From Tubulanus polymorphus (lineage: Eukaryota > Nemertea > Palaeonemertea > Tubulaniformes > Tubulanidae), in the NCBI RefSeq assembly GCF_964204645.1, contig NC_134035.1, forward strand, positions 8,370,501 to 8,434,500: DNA of 64,000 nucleotides. The letters are read 5' to 3'. Position 1 is the first letter of the stretch; every line of letters starts with the position of its first letter. Below, piece after piece: positions 11,057-22,500 of the stretch. Position numbers and translations under genes: made by a program. The notes beneath the pieces were generated by a model, which saw only the letters and a list, made by a program, of their open reading frames with translations, had not been told where the DNA came from and made no database searches.

Positions 11057-12604
11057 GTAAGTACATTTCAAACTCGACGCTAAAACAGTTAAACGTTGTC
11101 GGTTAAGTTTCACTTGAAAGTTAAGAGCTGCAAGTCATTCGTGTTTCAGCTTTTATTACATGGCGTTATGCCCAAACGCGCATGATGCAAGGACACACGG
11201 AAACACGGAAACATGTTTCCGAGCGTTTTTCTGTGTCAAACATGGTTCCGGCAACGACGTTTCCGAGATCAAGCGTGTTTGATTCCACGTTTCCGTGTTT
11301 CCGTGTTTCTCTGTGTCGTGCTGTGATTTGACTCTGAAACTAGATTGTGGTCAAGTCAATAACGACTATATGAATTTTCCTTTGAGTCTAGTTTTGAATT
11401 AATGAATTTATATATCGGATGAAAGTCGAGATTTTAATCGAAATCGTAAAATGTAAAATGTATCGCATTCATAGACTTCCAGATAACCATATTTTTTGAA
11501 GCGCTGATGACGACGATAAAAAGAGGTAAGATCAATGTTTTAATCTATCACAATTGATATCCAAAAAGTGAATGCAGTTGAAAGTCTACGGTTTGTATCA
11601 ACGAGGTAAATTTGTGGAGCAGTATAGGGCCAGTTCAACTAGTGATGTTAGTGTTGAGTCTGAACCTTCGAACTTTTCCATCTGCCCGGAACGACGCAGT
11701 GGTCATTTCCCTGCGAAGGGCAGCTATCGACCTTCAATCTTCGCAAGAACTAGAATTAAAATCTTCTTCGGTTAGTAAGATTCATGAAGCTGAGGCCTGC
11801 ATGAACGCGTGCTCTACCTATACATGCATGTCAAATACAACGTATCGCTGGTTGTATTTCGCGTTCTTCCGAGTACCGTATTTAGCAGGTCGCAAGGGGG
11901 AAGTTTGCTCCCTAGATGTTCTGGAAAAGTGCCCTTTTTGTAAATATAATTGTTATAACCTCTAGAAATGCCCTTTTCGGGTTTCTCTGCACCCCTAAAA
12001 TTCAGGTACGGGCCTGACTCCAGTAAGGTAGCACATTTCTTCTCGGTAATGTTTAGATAGTATTTCTGATCGTAAAACATATAAGTGGTTATCAAGTTAC
12101 TTCTGAATACCTTTGAAAACTGTCGAGAATTTCGTCGTTTGACTATTTGACGATGACGATGGGGACTTCGCGTGATCTCCACAGATAAACATGCCGCCTA
12201 GAAACGGGAAACTTATTGTAATAAATGGCGAAATAACATCTTATAATTAAACAAACCAGCTTTACGGATGTGATATAGATTACGCTTAAAGTTTGAATTA
12301 TATCTACGCGTTGAAATCTGCTAATGGTGTCACGTATGGTGTAGGTATATCTAATGTCATATGGACGAAGATTATCAGTGGTGGATATGTAGCCGGTGAA
12401 TGAGATAACGTCGTTTCGGTGTGTCAGGTGTCGAAATTCACATCGATTTACATTGAATCCACTATAGGAAATAATAGCGTATCCCACCCAGTTGATACCG
12501 GAAATCTTCGCAATTTAGAAAGCACGAAATTCCAGGCGATTTCATTTTGTCGTCGAGTTGGAACAATTGGAACTAATTGCGTTTATGTATGTAATTTACT
12601 TCAC
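11057..12604. other. Unresolved region after exon 4, with one MITE
   Basis: Positions 11170-11330 hold a GGAAACACGG palindromic repeat. Plus-strand open frames at 11572-11965, one ending in a cysteine-rich stretch (EACMNACSTYTC), could be further exons of the upstream gene, but splice phases do not join. Long minus-strand frames at 11814-12487 have no recognisable motif. Confidence 0.35.
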
Positions 12605-12739
12605 CCTGGGCCCAGTTTCACGAAAAAGTTTAACTCAGATGTTTGGTTTAATTGCTATTGGTTACTTCATGTTTTCTACGAGGAAAACTTCAAACTTAAC
12701 TGCTTTAAGCTTAAACTTTCCAATGAAACTGAACCCAGG
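12605..12739. mobile_element. Small palindromic MITE
   Basis: The ends are imperfect inverted repeats: CCTGGGCCCAGTTTCA on the left and TGAAACTGAACCCAGG on the right. The interior repeats AAACTTAACT-like words in both orientations. It carries no coding capacity and lies 220 bases upstream of the GPCR start. Related AGTTCCAC-type palindromes occur at 4565, 21945 and 43420. Confidence 0.7.
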
Positions 12740-12956
12740 TGTTTATTGGATGTCTGAGTAATCTGTAGTTAGACGTCCATCCTGTATGATTGAATGGATA
12801 CGATATAAATTAATTGTAATTGCGAATTACGAAATACTTGGATATACGTTGAAACAGACGCGGCATCTCATCGTCATATGCGTATCGAGAATCGATCGGT
12901 GAACACGGCGGCGTCTCTGCGATATCGAATCTAAAGCGGCGTCGCAAAAGATTCGA

Positions 12957-13976
12957 ATGTTCTCCGAAAACGAATTCGTCGTCGAAGTAGTCATTATTGC
13001 CGTACTTCTAGCCGAAGGAACTGCTATCGTGATCGGCAACGGTTTGACGATCCACTGCGTGCGGAGCGTGCGCAGTTTACAAAAAATGATGTACTTTCTA
13101 GTGGCCAACTTAGCGGCTAGCGATTTACTCGTCGGTATTTCGTTGATCGTTTACGGCGTCTATCGTATATTTCAAACGGCGTCGGCGCCGCGCGAGTGCG
13201 TTTTAGTGTCGAGAATTCTGTGCAAAGGGTGGTTCGTCACCAAAGTCGTGTCGGTATCGTCATCGGTTCAAACGTTGGTCATCATCGCCTTCGATCAATA
13301 CTTTTCGATTCGTCTGCCGTTTCGTTACCAGAGAATCAGCGTAAAGAAATACTACCGCGCGTTCTGCGTCGCGGTGCCGTGGATAACAGCGTCTGCTACG
13401 ATGGTGCCGCTGGTCGTCTTCAATCTACTGGTCGGTCAAAAAACCTTCGACCCGCGGACGCAGTTTTGCGTCTTTTTCTCCGTATTGAAGGACGAATATC
13501 TGATCGTGTGCGCGTCGGCTATTTGCGGCATCTGCTCGCTGTTATTCGCATTTCATTCATGCATTTACCAAATCGCTAAAAAACATATTTTTCGCCTAGA
13601 GCTACTCGGAGGCTATACGACGACGGCGACCTCCCGTAAATACCGGTACGTATCGTCAATCTCAAAATCGAAAAAGTCGATCATGACGATAATCATCGTT
13701 TTGGGGGCGTTCTCCCTTTGCTGGACGCCGAATCTGATCATATCTATTCTGAAATTGCGCTACGGGAAACTGTCTCAAATCTATAGCGATATGGCTATAA
13801 TTCTTATACCGCTGAATTCGATATTCAACCCGTTAATCTACGCTTGGAGGTTCAAGGAGTTTCGAAACGCCTACAAGACGATGTACTCGCGCAAATGTCG
13901 TTGTCGCCGGGCGTCACCACTGGCGTCGCCACGGAGGTCGCCATGGATGTTGGACAAATCGAGACGGTATCGTTGA
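12957..13976 (+). CDS. Rhodopsin-class (family A) GPCR, intronless, orphan
   Basis: The intronless frame of 339 residues has seven hydrophobic segments and the family A signposts: GN28 in TM1, NLAASD (51-56) in TM2, Cys89 and Cys171 for the TM3-EL2 disulphide, FSLCWTP (252-258) in TM6 and NPLIY (291-295) in TM7. It should sit in the plasma membrane and couple to G proteins. The TM3 end reads FDQY (112-115) instead of DRY, so the usual arginine is glutamine. The N-terminus is short (about 10 residues) without an N-glycosylation site, and the C-tail is basic (RKCRCRR, then Arg/Ser/Pro-rich). The ligand is unknown; the short loops suggest an amine, adenosine, melatonin or peptide-like orphan. 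The gene is GC-richer than its surroundings, as expected of coding DNA. Confidence 0.9.
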   Translation: MFSENEFVVEVVIIAVLLAEGTAIVIGNGLTIHCVRSVRSLQKMMYFLVANLAASDLLVGISLIVYGVYRIFQTASAPRECVLVSRILCKGWFVTKVVSVSSSVQTLVIIAFDQYFSIRLPFRYQRISVKKYYRAFCVAVPWITASATMVPLVVFNLLVGQKTFDPRTQFCVFFSVLKDEYLIVCASAICGICSLLFAFHSCIYQIAKKHIFRLELLGGYTTTATSRKYRYVSSISKSKKSIMTIIIVLGAFSLCWTPNLIISILKLRYGKLSQIYSDMAIILIPLNSIFNPLIYAWRFKEFRNAYKTMYSRKCRCRRASPLASPRRSPWMLDKSRRYR

Positions 13977-14419
13977 TATAGAGTTCAATCGGGTGTCAAC
14001 CTATCCGAAGAAGCCTGGATATTGAACAGTGCGTCTATTAATGCACGTCCCAAAATCAGGCCTTTGTTAAGATTCAAAATCTTCCAGGATGGTTTGAGAA
14101 AATCATCGTTTGATAATTCAACAACAACATCGATGGCCACTCGGGATTTTTTGAAAAGATAATATATGTACGAAACCACTTTCTATAAAATACCAGAAAG
14201 AAACTGTTCTGAAGAAATGTTCTTTTGCAAGATGACATGTAACAGCTCATCGGTCGGGTGCAAAATCGATAGATTTAAGGAGAGACATTGGACCTATAGG
14301 ATATAGTTACTAGTTATCTGTTAATTTGTTTCGTTGGCAAGAGATGGAATCGCTTTTCTATTGTTTGAGTGGCATCTGCGAAAAAAAATCTCTGTCGATC
14401 TTTCAGACATACTTATGAA

Positions 14420-14640
14420 GGAGCGGCGTGGCCGAGTGGTTAGTGTTCGGCTCTGGGAAGCCAGGTCATGGGTTCGAACCCCGTACATAACCGTTGTCCC
14501 CGGGCGAGAAACTACCCTCAGGTAGAAGTGACTGATACATGTTAGGGTATTTAATGGCTGGGGAAATAATACCGAACATGGTAAAGCGCTCTTAACAGCT
14601 TCGCTGGATTTAGCGATTTAAAAGACGTAAGATTATTATC
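14420..14640 (+). mobile_element. tRNA-derived SINE with LINE-like 3' tail
   Basis: The head is tRNA-like: box A (TGGCCGAGTGGTTAG, near 14429) and box B (GGTTCGAACCC, near 14471). A middle part with CTGATACATG follows, then a tail with AAGCGCTCT and GCTGGATTTAGCG. The tail resembles the 3' end of the LINE fragment at 31190-31520. Other copies lie at 34020-34148 and 50420-50600, both on the minus strand. It is not a functional tRNA gene: the acceptor stem does not close and the sequence runs on. Confidence 0.75.
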
Positions 14641-15649
14641 ATATCCACCCACACTTCGGTTTTGTCGGCGATCCTTTTCACAGGCGACTTGAAGGTAGGT
14701 GAACGCAAGGTTTTAAATGAAAATACGCGTCGTCGACCGACGAATACTGAGAATCGCACAATATATATTTGATCGAGGTGACAACCCCATATTCTGTACC
14801 GACAATGACCGATGATGACTTCTGAGAAACCGTGCGAGGATCGAGTGTACTTCTCGAGGGCATAAGCTTAGTGTAAATAAAAACCGCATTAACTACATTA
14901 ATGCGGCGTAGCCTCTAAGAGCACGTAATCCGTATCCAGGCGTCACAACTATATCGGTAGAATAACCCGTACACTCCTCGTACGTGGAGAACATATATTA
15001 AGTTTAAAACCCACTTTAAACAGAATTTAAAAGATTAAAAACGAATTTTGTTTATCGTGAATTTTAAAATGAAAATACAACCGAACTCTCACTAGAGTTC
15101 ATCGTCGGATCACGAAGGTCTCCAGTTCGATACGAATTCTTAATAAATATAGTCTTTGATCTTTTATAGATTCTGTATGTAGCTGGTTACGATCAGAGTG
15201 CTGATCATAGAGACTTCGGACACGGCATTCTACGTTTTGAATTTATTTCAATAATATCGTGCGAAGAGCGGATCGAAATAAACCATTATTTTTTTTTTCA
15301 ACAAATAACAATTACGAATCTGAATATCATAACAACGGACGGGACCTATAGTTTTTTTTTCATGCGTTCAGGGAAGATATATACACGATACGCACGCGCG
15401 CCAAACAACATCGTTAGGATCTTTGAAATTATACACGATACCAGTCGGACTGCGCGATTCCTTAGTTGCGGTTAGAATCGACTCTGTGGTCAAATCGATG
15501 ATCACCTCGATTAGCGTTTGATCCCGCGTAGGAACTTACGGAAGTGAATACTTCAACCGCAACTGCGGAATCGAGTCCGGCTGACCGAACGAGTTAAACG
15601 TTTTATTTGTATCATGCAAACAACGATTGATAGAACACTATATCCGTGT

Positions 15650-15860
15650 TGACGCGATGTAGAGAGAATCCCACTATGATAAGAAAAAGTCCGAAAATGT
15701 AACTTCGAGATAGTAGTTTATTTCAACGTTTCGACTATATCCTATCCTTTATCATTCCTGAAGATGGCTATTAGGATATAGTCGAAACGTTGAAATAAAC
15801 TACTATCTCGAAGTTACATTTTCGGACTTTTTCTTAATCATTGTGGGATTCTCTCTATAC
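15650..15860. repeat. Near-perfect palindrome with hammerhead-like core
   Basis: Left arm 15683-15744 and right arm about 15771-15834 are nearly perfect reverse complements of about 62 bases (for example CTCGAAGTTACATTTTCGGA on the right), and matching outer words (ATGTAGAGAGAATCCCAC) extend them. The centre and right arm contain CTGAAGA (15758), a small hairpin, then GAAACG (15784). Related cores occur at six other sites in this window. Confidence 0.8.
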
Positions 15861-16002
15861 ATCATGCAAAGAAAATTTTAGGCCAAAACACGCGCTCCCT
15901 CATTTGACACAGCAGTATTCTCGGCATACGATCCATCCATGTTCCCGAACTACTCTTTTCAGGTTTCTTGTATGGCGTCGTTTGCTGCCTTCGTTCTGTA
16001 AC

Positions 16003-16157
16003 TCATTCGATGTACACGTCGTTCAGATCGCCGTTAAAAACGTCGTCGGGATCGGCTGCGGTGCTGGAGTCAGCGGCGTCGTCGGGTCGTATATCGCGCG
16101 TCGGCGGCATCGAAAACGGATTCCTTTTCGCGGACGGTTTTCTTACCAGTCGGAAAA
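16003..16157 (-). CDS. IGFBP-like secreted protein, exon 2 (acidic C-terminal tail, proposed)
   Basis: The minus strand has a strong acceptor (AACTCTTTTTCAG ending at 16158), an open frame of 50 codons and a stop. It begins with two bases that complete a phase-1 codon. The IGFBP-like exon at 19018-19363 ends in phase 1, so the two join in frame across a 2.9-kb intron with a Val at the junction. The peptide is basic at first (RLVRKPSAKR) and then strongly acidic (DIRPDDAADSSTAADPDD), ending NGDLNDVYIE. An acidic tail on a matrix protein could bind calcium or mineral, but that is a guess. The exon itself is moderately supported; the link to the upstream exon rests on phase and strand. Confidence 0.45.
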
Positions 16158-19017
16158 CTGAAAAAGAGTTCAAAAATACGTTCTCAATAATGCTAGTTCT
16201 CACGGAAATGCTGAACGCGGGGCGTCTGTCATTAATTGTTAATTACTAATCGGTTGACTATATCGATTCCCCGTATCACAGCAGCATTATCTCAGCATTA
16301 ACTATTCCTCGGTGTAAAGTGTATTGTCCTAAATGACTATTGAGACTGGTTTTAATTAGTTGTAATGCCAGAACAAATTAGTACTAATTGGTTCGACGTG
16401 GAAACGTGGGTTTCGCCCAACGAGAATTATAAAACCTAAATCGAACTTCTCATAATGGAAATATATCATATTCTTATTCAAGTTGATATTTTTTGACTTG
16501 ATACTCTATACAAGTAATCGTTGAAATGATGGCGCACTACAGTAGTAGTTCCAAGATGACCGCCGACACTTTCAAATGCGTTAATACCGAACTATAGTGC
16601 ATTGGATTAATTAGCTCCGACTAATTACGAAATCCGAAGTCCACCTAATTTACCGCCGTTTGACATAAATTGTAATCAGTGCTCGAAATGACGTCATCAG
16701 TCGTTATTAAAAGCAGTTCATTGTCCGCATCGTACTAATTTCACAGTACACGTGGTACTGTACTGGGATTACGATATGTTTCCATAATCATTGTTTAAGC
16801 GGATTGTAACTGTCGTAACAATGTGAACCCGATTAGGGGTCCTCAGTGGGTTTCAATCAATATTCATTGGAGCAATGGCACCAGCGCAACGATAAAGAAG
16901 AATTGCTGTAAGGAAATATTTGGGTGGCAAGGTTTAGATAAACTTTCAAGTCTTTTCGTCTCTAACCCCATTTTAGTTAAAGTTTTCGTTTGTATCGTAT
17001 TTAAGCGTAACTTCACAAAGAGAATGAATATATTGTCAATATAATCTGATTCATTAACGACATGCATCGAGGACTCTTCCGCAGAATAAATGTCAGATAT
17101 AAACGCAAGTATTTCTGTATTTTTTTCCGCGAGATATTGCCTAAAAATACTAGAAAAATTGCCACCAGCATAACTTGTATATTTCGAATTGCATGATTTC
17201 GTCGAAACATTTGACCTGGTTTGTCGTTAAATAGGTGTTTGGAAGCTAAACATCGATGCGTATTATGCCCTGATCTGGATTTAATGAACAACGACAACGT
17301 ATTCAAAAGGATTAACGGGTGCGGTTGAAGACGACCTCGCTTAATAATAGCTTTCTATCAAAAACGAAATGTCTAATTCAAACATCGCCAATACGTGAGA
17401 AATTTGACAACGGCATAAGAACGTATACCACACCCCTGTTTCATGGACACCACAGTTATTGTCATTTCGAGAGAATCCCAGACTTCACCACCTGTCTGTC
17501 ATCACCATTCAGCGCACCCGTTATTCACGATTCAATGGTTATTCTTAAGTATCCACAATATACACACCCTTCCATTTCTGATACCTAAGATGACTGGATA
17601 TTTCGACATAACCTCTATTCGTCCTTTCCGCCGTAAATTTTATTCGAGCCATTTCGAAAGAAAATGATTTTGTCAGAAATTCTTAAATCTACAACAGCAA
17701 GAATTACAAGCACAAATTCGTTGATTGTCAGAAATTCTTATTTCTATAACCAGCAAGAATTAACGAGCAGCGATTCTTCGACGATTCATGCCGTCTAGAA
17801 ATTGTACTCGACGGAAATGTAAGGTTACGATATCATGAAACTCGCAGAGGAGGCAGACCCACTGTCGAGGGTAGCACAACTTACACAAAGGGCATAATCC
17901 ACTACAAACAAAGCGGTCTTTTTGAAAATTCACTGCTTTTTGGTGCTATTTCTATGCAAGTATAAAGAAGTCATGATGTGAAGTTCTTTTTTTTAAGAAA
18001 ATTTACTGCATTAAGATGTAGTTTCAAGGCAACGATGATGAAATCCTGAAGAAGGCAGTTCAATATTATCCGCCTCGTCATGTAAAAATGTGCCCTTTTC
18101 TACTTTTTTGGACTAATAGGGACGACTAAATTTAAAAATGAAAAATGGCACAGAATTTTTGCGACGGTAGCTCATGCCTACGACCCTCTGAATCCGCACC
18201 TCGCTCGATTACAAAGTAATAGAAAACATGACACTGATTTTCACCTCCCATCCCATGTTGATAAGCAAAACATGTTGATTGCATAAAAAGTTTATTCTAG
18301 CAGTTTTTTTATTTCTCTGATGAGGAGGTTTTGTTCAAAACCTTGAAATTGTTAGAATAAACTTTTATATCATCAAAATTGAAGGTTTCGCTATTAAACT
18401 TCGAGAATATATTAGTCTTCCAGTGCTCCTATCCCATGTCGGCAGTTTAAAGCATTATGGAGGAATGTATGTTTGAACTAATTTCCAATGACCGCTACCT
18501 CATATACAAGCAGTCAATATCAGGATGTTTCCCCAAATACACATCCAAATGGTCTTCGAAAATGATCCAACACTTACTTTTCTTCAAATGTAATTTAGAA
18601 ATGGAGGTACCTAGATTGTAACGCTATAGTCTATCCTAACTTATCGCTACTGAACTCATTTTTAGTTTTCTCAATTTATTTCAACTCGCTTAAAGCGGTT
18701 TTTCGTTCCCTCTAAGATCCTTTTTGTCCTTTTCTACATTTCATAGTGTTGATTGAAATACATTTTGGTAACTTTCTCAACTATTATATTTTGATGTGAC
18801 TGTCTATTCGTATTGCACTTTTTAGCAAAAAATTTCTTTACTAATTTAATTGACATTGACTTTCGATGAGTAACCACCGATTCAAGATATTACCCATCCT
18901 AGATATCGATAACCCATTTTATACTTTGAAAAATGCGTCCGTTGGATTCTTATCGTTTGATATATAAAATATAACCTCACGGGAAATTAGTAAAACTGCA
19001 CACTAGTCATTTCTTAC
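16158..19017 (-). other. Proposed intron of the IGFBP-like gene
   Basis: This stretch holds no convincing exon. It contains a tandem duplication of about 58 bases around 17670-17765 (TTGTCAGAAATTCTTA repeated) and a CTGATGA/GAAA hairpin at 18285-18370. If the two IGFBP-like exons belong together, all of it is intronic. Confidence 0.4.
18285..18370 (+). repeat. Palindromic element with exact CTGATGA ... GAAA core
   Basis: Arms 18285-18306 and 18349-18370 are complementary (AAAAAGTTTATTCTA against TAGAATAAACTTTT). Between them stand CTGATGA (18317-18323), a perfect hairpin (AGGTTTT/AAAACCT) and GAAA (18345-18348). This is the hammerhead order of a long stem III, the conserved core and stem II, but no stem I is visible: the strand before CTGATGA is a pyrimidine run. 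Confidence 0.6.
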
Positions 19018-19363
19018 CTTTTTTGCGTTTAATAGGTGTGCATATTCCCTTGCCTAGAAGCAGGTCTTTTAGAGGACGTGACGAGCCGACTTCGGGCCTG
19101 CACCGTAAAGCCGTTCCGCATCTTGCCGTCCTGATACCGCAACTTTCACCGGCCAATCGCGCGCACGTCAGACAGCACGAACATATACCCGGTTCGCGGA
19201 CCAACTCCTGGCAGTCGATCGGGAACGGACATTTTGCCGCGTCGCACGGTTTACATTGGAATTTCTGTCGGAGGTGCCAGCTGTGCTTCAAGTTGTAGCA
19301 AAAAGCTTTGTCGACGATGGCCAGTAATACAGGCAAAATCGTCGCGATTATCGTAGCTTTCAT
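19018..19363 (-). CDS. IGFBP-like single insulin-binding-domain protein, exon 1 (perlustrin-like)
   Basis: The ATG at 19363 opens a signal peptide (MKATIIATILPVLLAIV) that cleaves near residue 22. Residues 37-108 carry twelve cysteines in the spacing of the IGFBP N-terminal domain, with its GCGCCxxC signature in the form GICSCCLTC (59-67). Such short single-domain secreted proteins are known in molluscs (perlustrin of abalone nacre, IGFBP-related proteins), where they bind insulin/IGF-like peptides or sit in shell matrix. After GKGICTPIKRKK an exact donor (AAAAAG/GTAAGA) occurs in phase 1. If unspliced, the protein would simply end two codons later (GKK, stop at 19007). I prefer splicing to the phase-matched exon at 16003-16157. 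Upstream in-frame codons lack an ATG, so residue 1 is well fixed. Confidence 0.85.
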
Positions 19364-19538
19364 TTTCGATAGATTGCCCCTATAAAGTTCGAACGAATGA
19401 CGTACGATTGCGTTGTTGAAGAGTGTGTCACGCCGAGTAGTAGTTGGTGACAACCGCCAATGAGGATCGAGAAGCTAAATGCAGACTCGCTCCGACCGAC
19501 GACGGTAAGATAAAGAAAGATGGGTGTGCAGTCGCGTT

Positions 19539-19546
19539 CTTAAATA
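19539..19546 (-). promoter_or_regulatory. TATA-like box of the IGFBP-like gene
   Basis: The minus strand reads TATTTAAG about 175 bases upstream of the ATG, placing a start site near 19510 and a 5' UTR of about 150 bases. No other upstream ATG in frame would be used. This is inferred from sequence and spacing. Confidence 0.35.
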
Positions 19547-22500
19547 ACTAAAACAAAACCGTGTCGCGCCTCCACTTATCGACGGGTGTGTGTCGCCCGT
19601 GACGTGGAAAAGTTACGAGTTGCGGGATTGGTTTTCGTCTGCAAAATGTATTCGAATTAGATAAAGTAACCGTAACGCGAAGTGCTGCGAAACATAGGAT
19701 TCGTATTACATTGAATTTAAAGTTCGTTTTCCTGAAACTGGGATTGCCGATGACTCCTGTTTTTATAACGCAAGTTTATCGCCGAACATATCAAGTTACA
19801 TCAATCCATGTTACGAATGATTTCAGATTTATTTCGAATATAATATGTACCGTTCATTGACCTCACCCCGTATTCATCTACATTCATCAACGTTCATCTA
19901 CATTCATCTACGTTCATCTACATTCATCTACGTTCATCTACATTCATCTACATTCATCAACGTTCATCTACATTCATCTACGTTCATCTACATTCATCTA
20001 CATTCATCTACCTTCATCTACATTCATCTACGTTCTTTCGTTCGTTTAGAACTTTTAGCATTTCTGGTAGTTTGACGACGGCAATATGTCAATCCAAGTA
20101 TTTTCAGAAAGTGTCATATATACGTAGATGTATATATGTATTTTTTCAAGGTGCCGACAAACTTTCATGTTAGTTGGATTTCGATCGTGCTCTGAGGAGG
20201 AGGTTTATAAAAAGAAATTCTCAATGATTACGACCACGTTTGGCATTGAATTTGCGACAAATAAGCCTTTATCATACATGATATCATCTCGGTTATCATA
20301 AATATTGTAGGAGGGAGTAGCTACAGTGACGTGATGCAATTTGCTCAGTTTAGGGAATATCGCTTGAATACATCAGCGCTATATATAACACCAGATAAGT
20401 TGAAACAAGAAACGTAAGTTAAAAGTTGATTGACGCTTTGAAAAATAACACATATATTACTTTATATTTTCGACAATTCATGGTATAATACTAATACAAT
20501 ACTAAGGATCAAAGTTTGGATTTGAGCATATCACTACTTTAGATGAATCGACCGGCAACCAGTCCAGCCCCGATATATAGATGACCCACTTAATTATATG
20601 AAAATCCACCATGAATTGTATGCTGTATCGTTCGCAAGAAATTTGAGATAGCTGCCCTGACGGCCATATTCGATGGCCAATAACCTGCATTTTCAATAGG
20701 GTTGGACACCTCAACTTCTTTATCCTAACTAAGTGAAAGAAAATATCCATCAAGAATTGCAGGCTGTATCTTAAAGGACGGCGGACGGTTGACACTGAGT
20801 GAAATAAGAAGTCTCCGCGGGGAGACTTGGTAAACATACACGGAGTATCTCGTATCACAGTACTACACATTAGTACGGAGATATTATGACCAGTATCTCT
20901 GGTCATTCTATCCAACGAAAGCTGCTAGCCAACTGTTGGGGTTTCGTTTCAAAATATTTGTGCCGATATCAGTTCTAAAATGTTACTAGCTTGAGAATTC
21001 TACGGCTGCGTTCCTGTTTGGAATATGGCTGATTTGAAGGTGTAATTTGTCAAAAATAAAAGCTCTTCTGGCCGAGTGTTGTTCTGAAAAATGATATAAT
21101 GTTTCTGGTAATTCATTGGCGAACAAAGTTTTCTTCTCGTCGTGAGGTATCGAGTGGAATGCCAGAGAAAACTTTTCCGATCTGTCGACTTCCAATGACA
21201 CGACCTTGCGCAATAATCAGCGATGAACCGATTTATTCGATCTCCGTTTAAGGAATAGTTATCGAAAGACGATCGCCTATCGTGTTGGAGCCACCCGTCC
21301 CACGCACGTCGTCGACGCGTTAAATATGAAATTGTGTCGTCGCGACGTTTCGAATAGCTGTTAGACATAATAACACAGCACACACACGCACACGCGCACA
21401 CACGCACACACACACCGAGAAAGATATTCATGATTCATTGTTTTAATTGGAAATACGAAAATGTATCGGATTAAGACATCCTCGTTAAAAACGACGAGAA
21501 AAGATAGATCTGATATTGCTATTTGCCCAAAGATTGGCATCAGTTTACAATTGACTAGATACTAGTTACACGGTGGCGGGCCCAGAAATTTGAGCCGGGT
21601 CTGGTCCCGAGTTTATAATTTTTTTATATTTCAATGAAAAATATTTTAACACAGCAATTGCTGGCAGACGCTGAAACAGCAGTCGATAAAGTTTCGGATT
21701 TTGGTTTGGTTTCATCATGATTAAAGGGGCGAGGAGGGGTCGAGACACTTATCTACAGGTTGAAATGAATCATTGACTGGCAAAAGATTTCCTTCTATTG
21801 GCATATTTCAGAAAATGAAACGAACGTATTTACAAGAATTTGCGTTTTCATTAAATTATGATCTTTGAAGAAAACTTTCATTTAATGGTTTTTTTTTCAA
21901 CCGGCGGTGATTACATTTTTGACTTTTTCAAGATTTGACTCAGAATTGACTCATTGAAAACGAACTAATTTCAACTCAGAGTTAACGCAAACTCACGACT
22001 GTGGAACTGGATAGATGTATACTATTAGTTCAAAATGTATAAAATGTATATTGGATTGCTTCGAAATCGTAGGAAAACGTTTGAATACTTCGAAGTGAAA
22101 CAATTCGTTACTTTTCGAATTGAGAACGAGCATCAATTCAGGAAATGATCCGAATACCTATAGAATATACCTGTTCAGAACATTTACTGAAACGGAGCAA
22201 AGCGTTCCCTCTTTTATCGCAAAACAACGAATTGAATTTGATTTCGACCCAGATTTCGCAAGACTTTGTATTCGAACAAAATCGATTTCGTCGGTATCTG
22301 ATTAGACCTTTGTTTTATGGCACAGATTTGTTACTTCCTGGTGACATTTGAGCAGGCACACACACGGAGCTAGTGAATGCTCGCCAATCCACCATCTAGA
22401 TATCTTCCTTTAGTGGTAAGATTTTAGAAACATTTTAATTCATCAGTAAATTGGTGGGGTAATGTATATACTTAGAGAGGTTTCTTTTCATTTATTGATG

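Larger units (their letters stand above)
13977..16002. other. Intergenic region with a SINE and a large palindrome
   Basis: Apart from the SINE (14420-14640) and the palindrome (15650-15860), annotated separately, I see no gene between the GPCR stop and the minus-strand exon at 16003. Confidence 0.6.

Noticed and set aside
11612-11965. Fifth exon of the cysteine-rich gene
   Set aside because: The frame is cysteine-rich at its end, but no good acceptor joins it to exon 4 in phase 1; kept only as a possibility.
11814-12487. Minus-strand frames of 122 and 114 codons
   Set aside because: They lack motifs, start context and splice sites, and their codon use is unlike the real genes here.
14420-14490. 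Functional tRNA gene
   Set aside because: Boxes A and B are present, but the cloverleaf acceptor stem does not close, and related copies with attached tails occur elsewhere, so it is a SINE.
19871-20033. CRISPR-like array
   Set aside because: The repeats are contiguous decamers without spacers, in an animal genome.
20502-20915. 137-codon minus-strand frame
   Set aside because: It lies in repeated DNA (two related halves with AATTGxAxGCTGTATC) and shows no motif.
21000-21431. 143-codon minus-strand frame
   Set aside because: Its N-terminal part is a CA/CG microsatellite (Cys-Val-Ala repeats), and the rest shows no family or splice signals.
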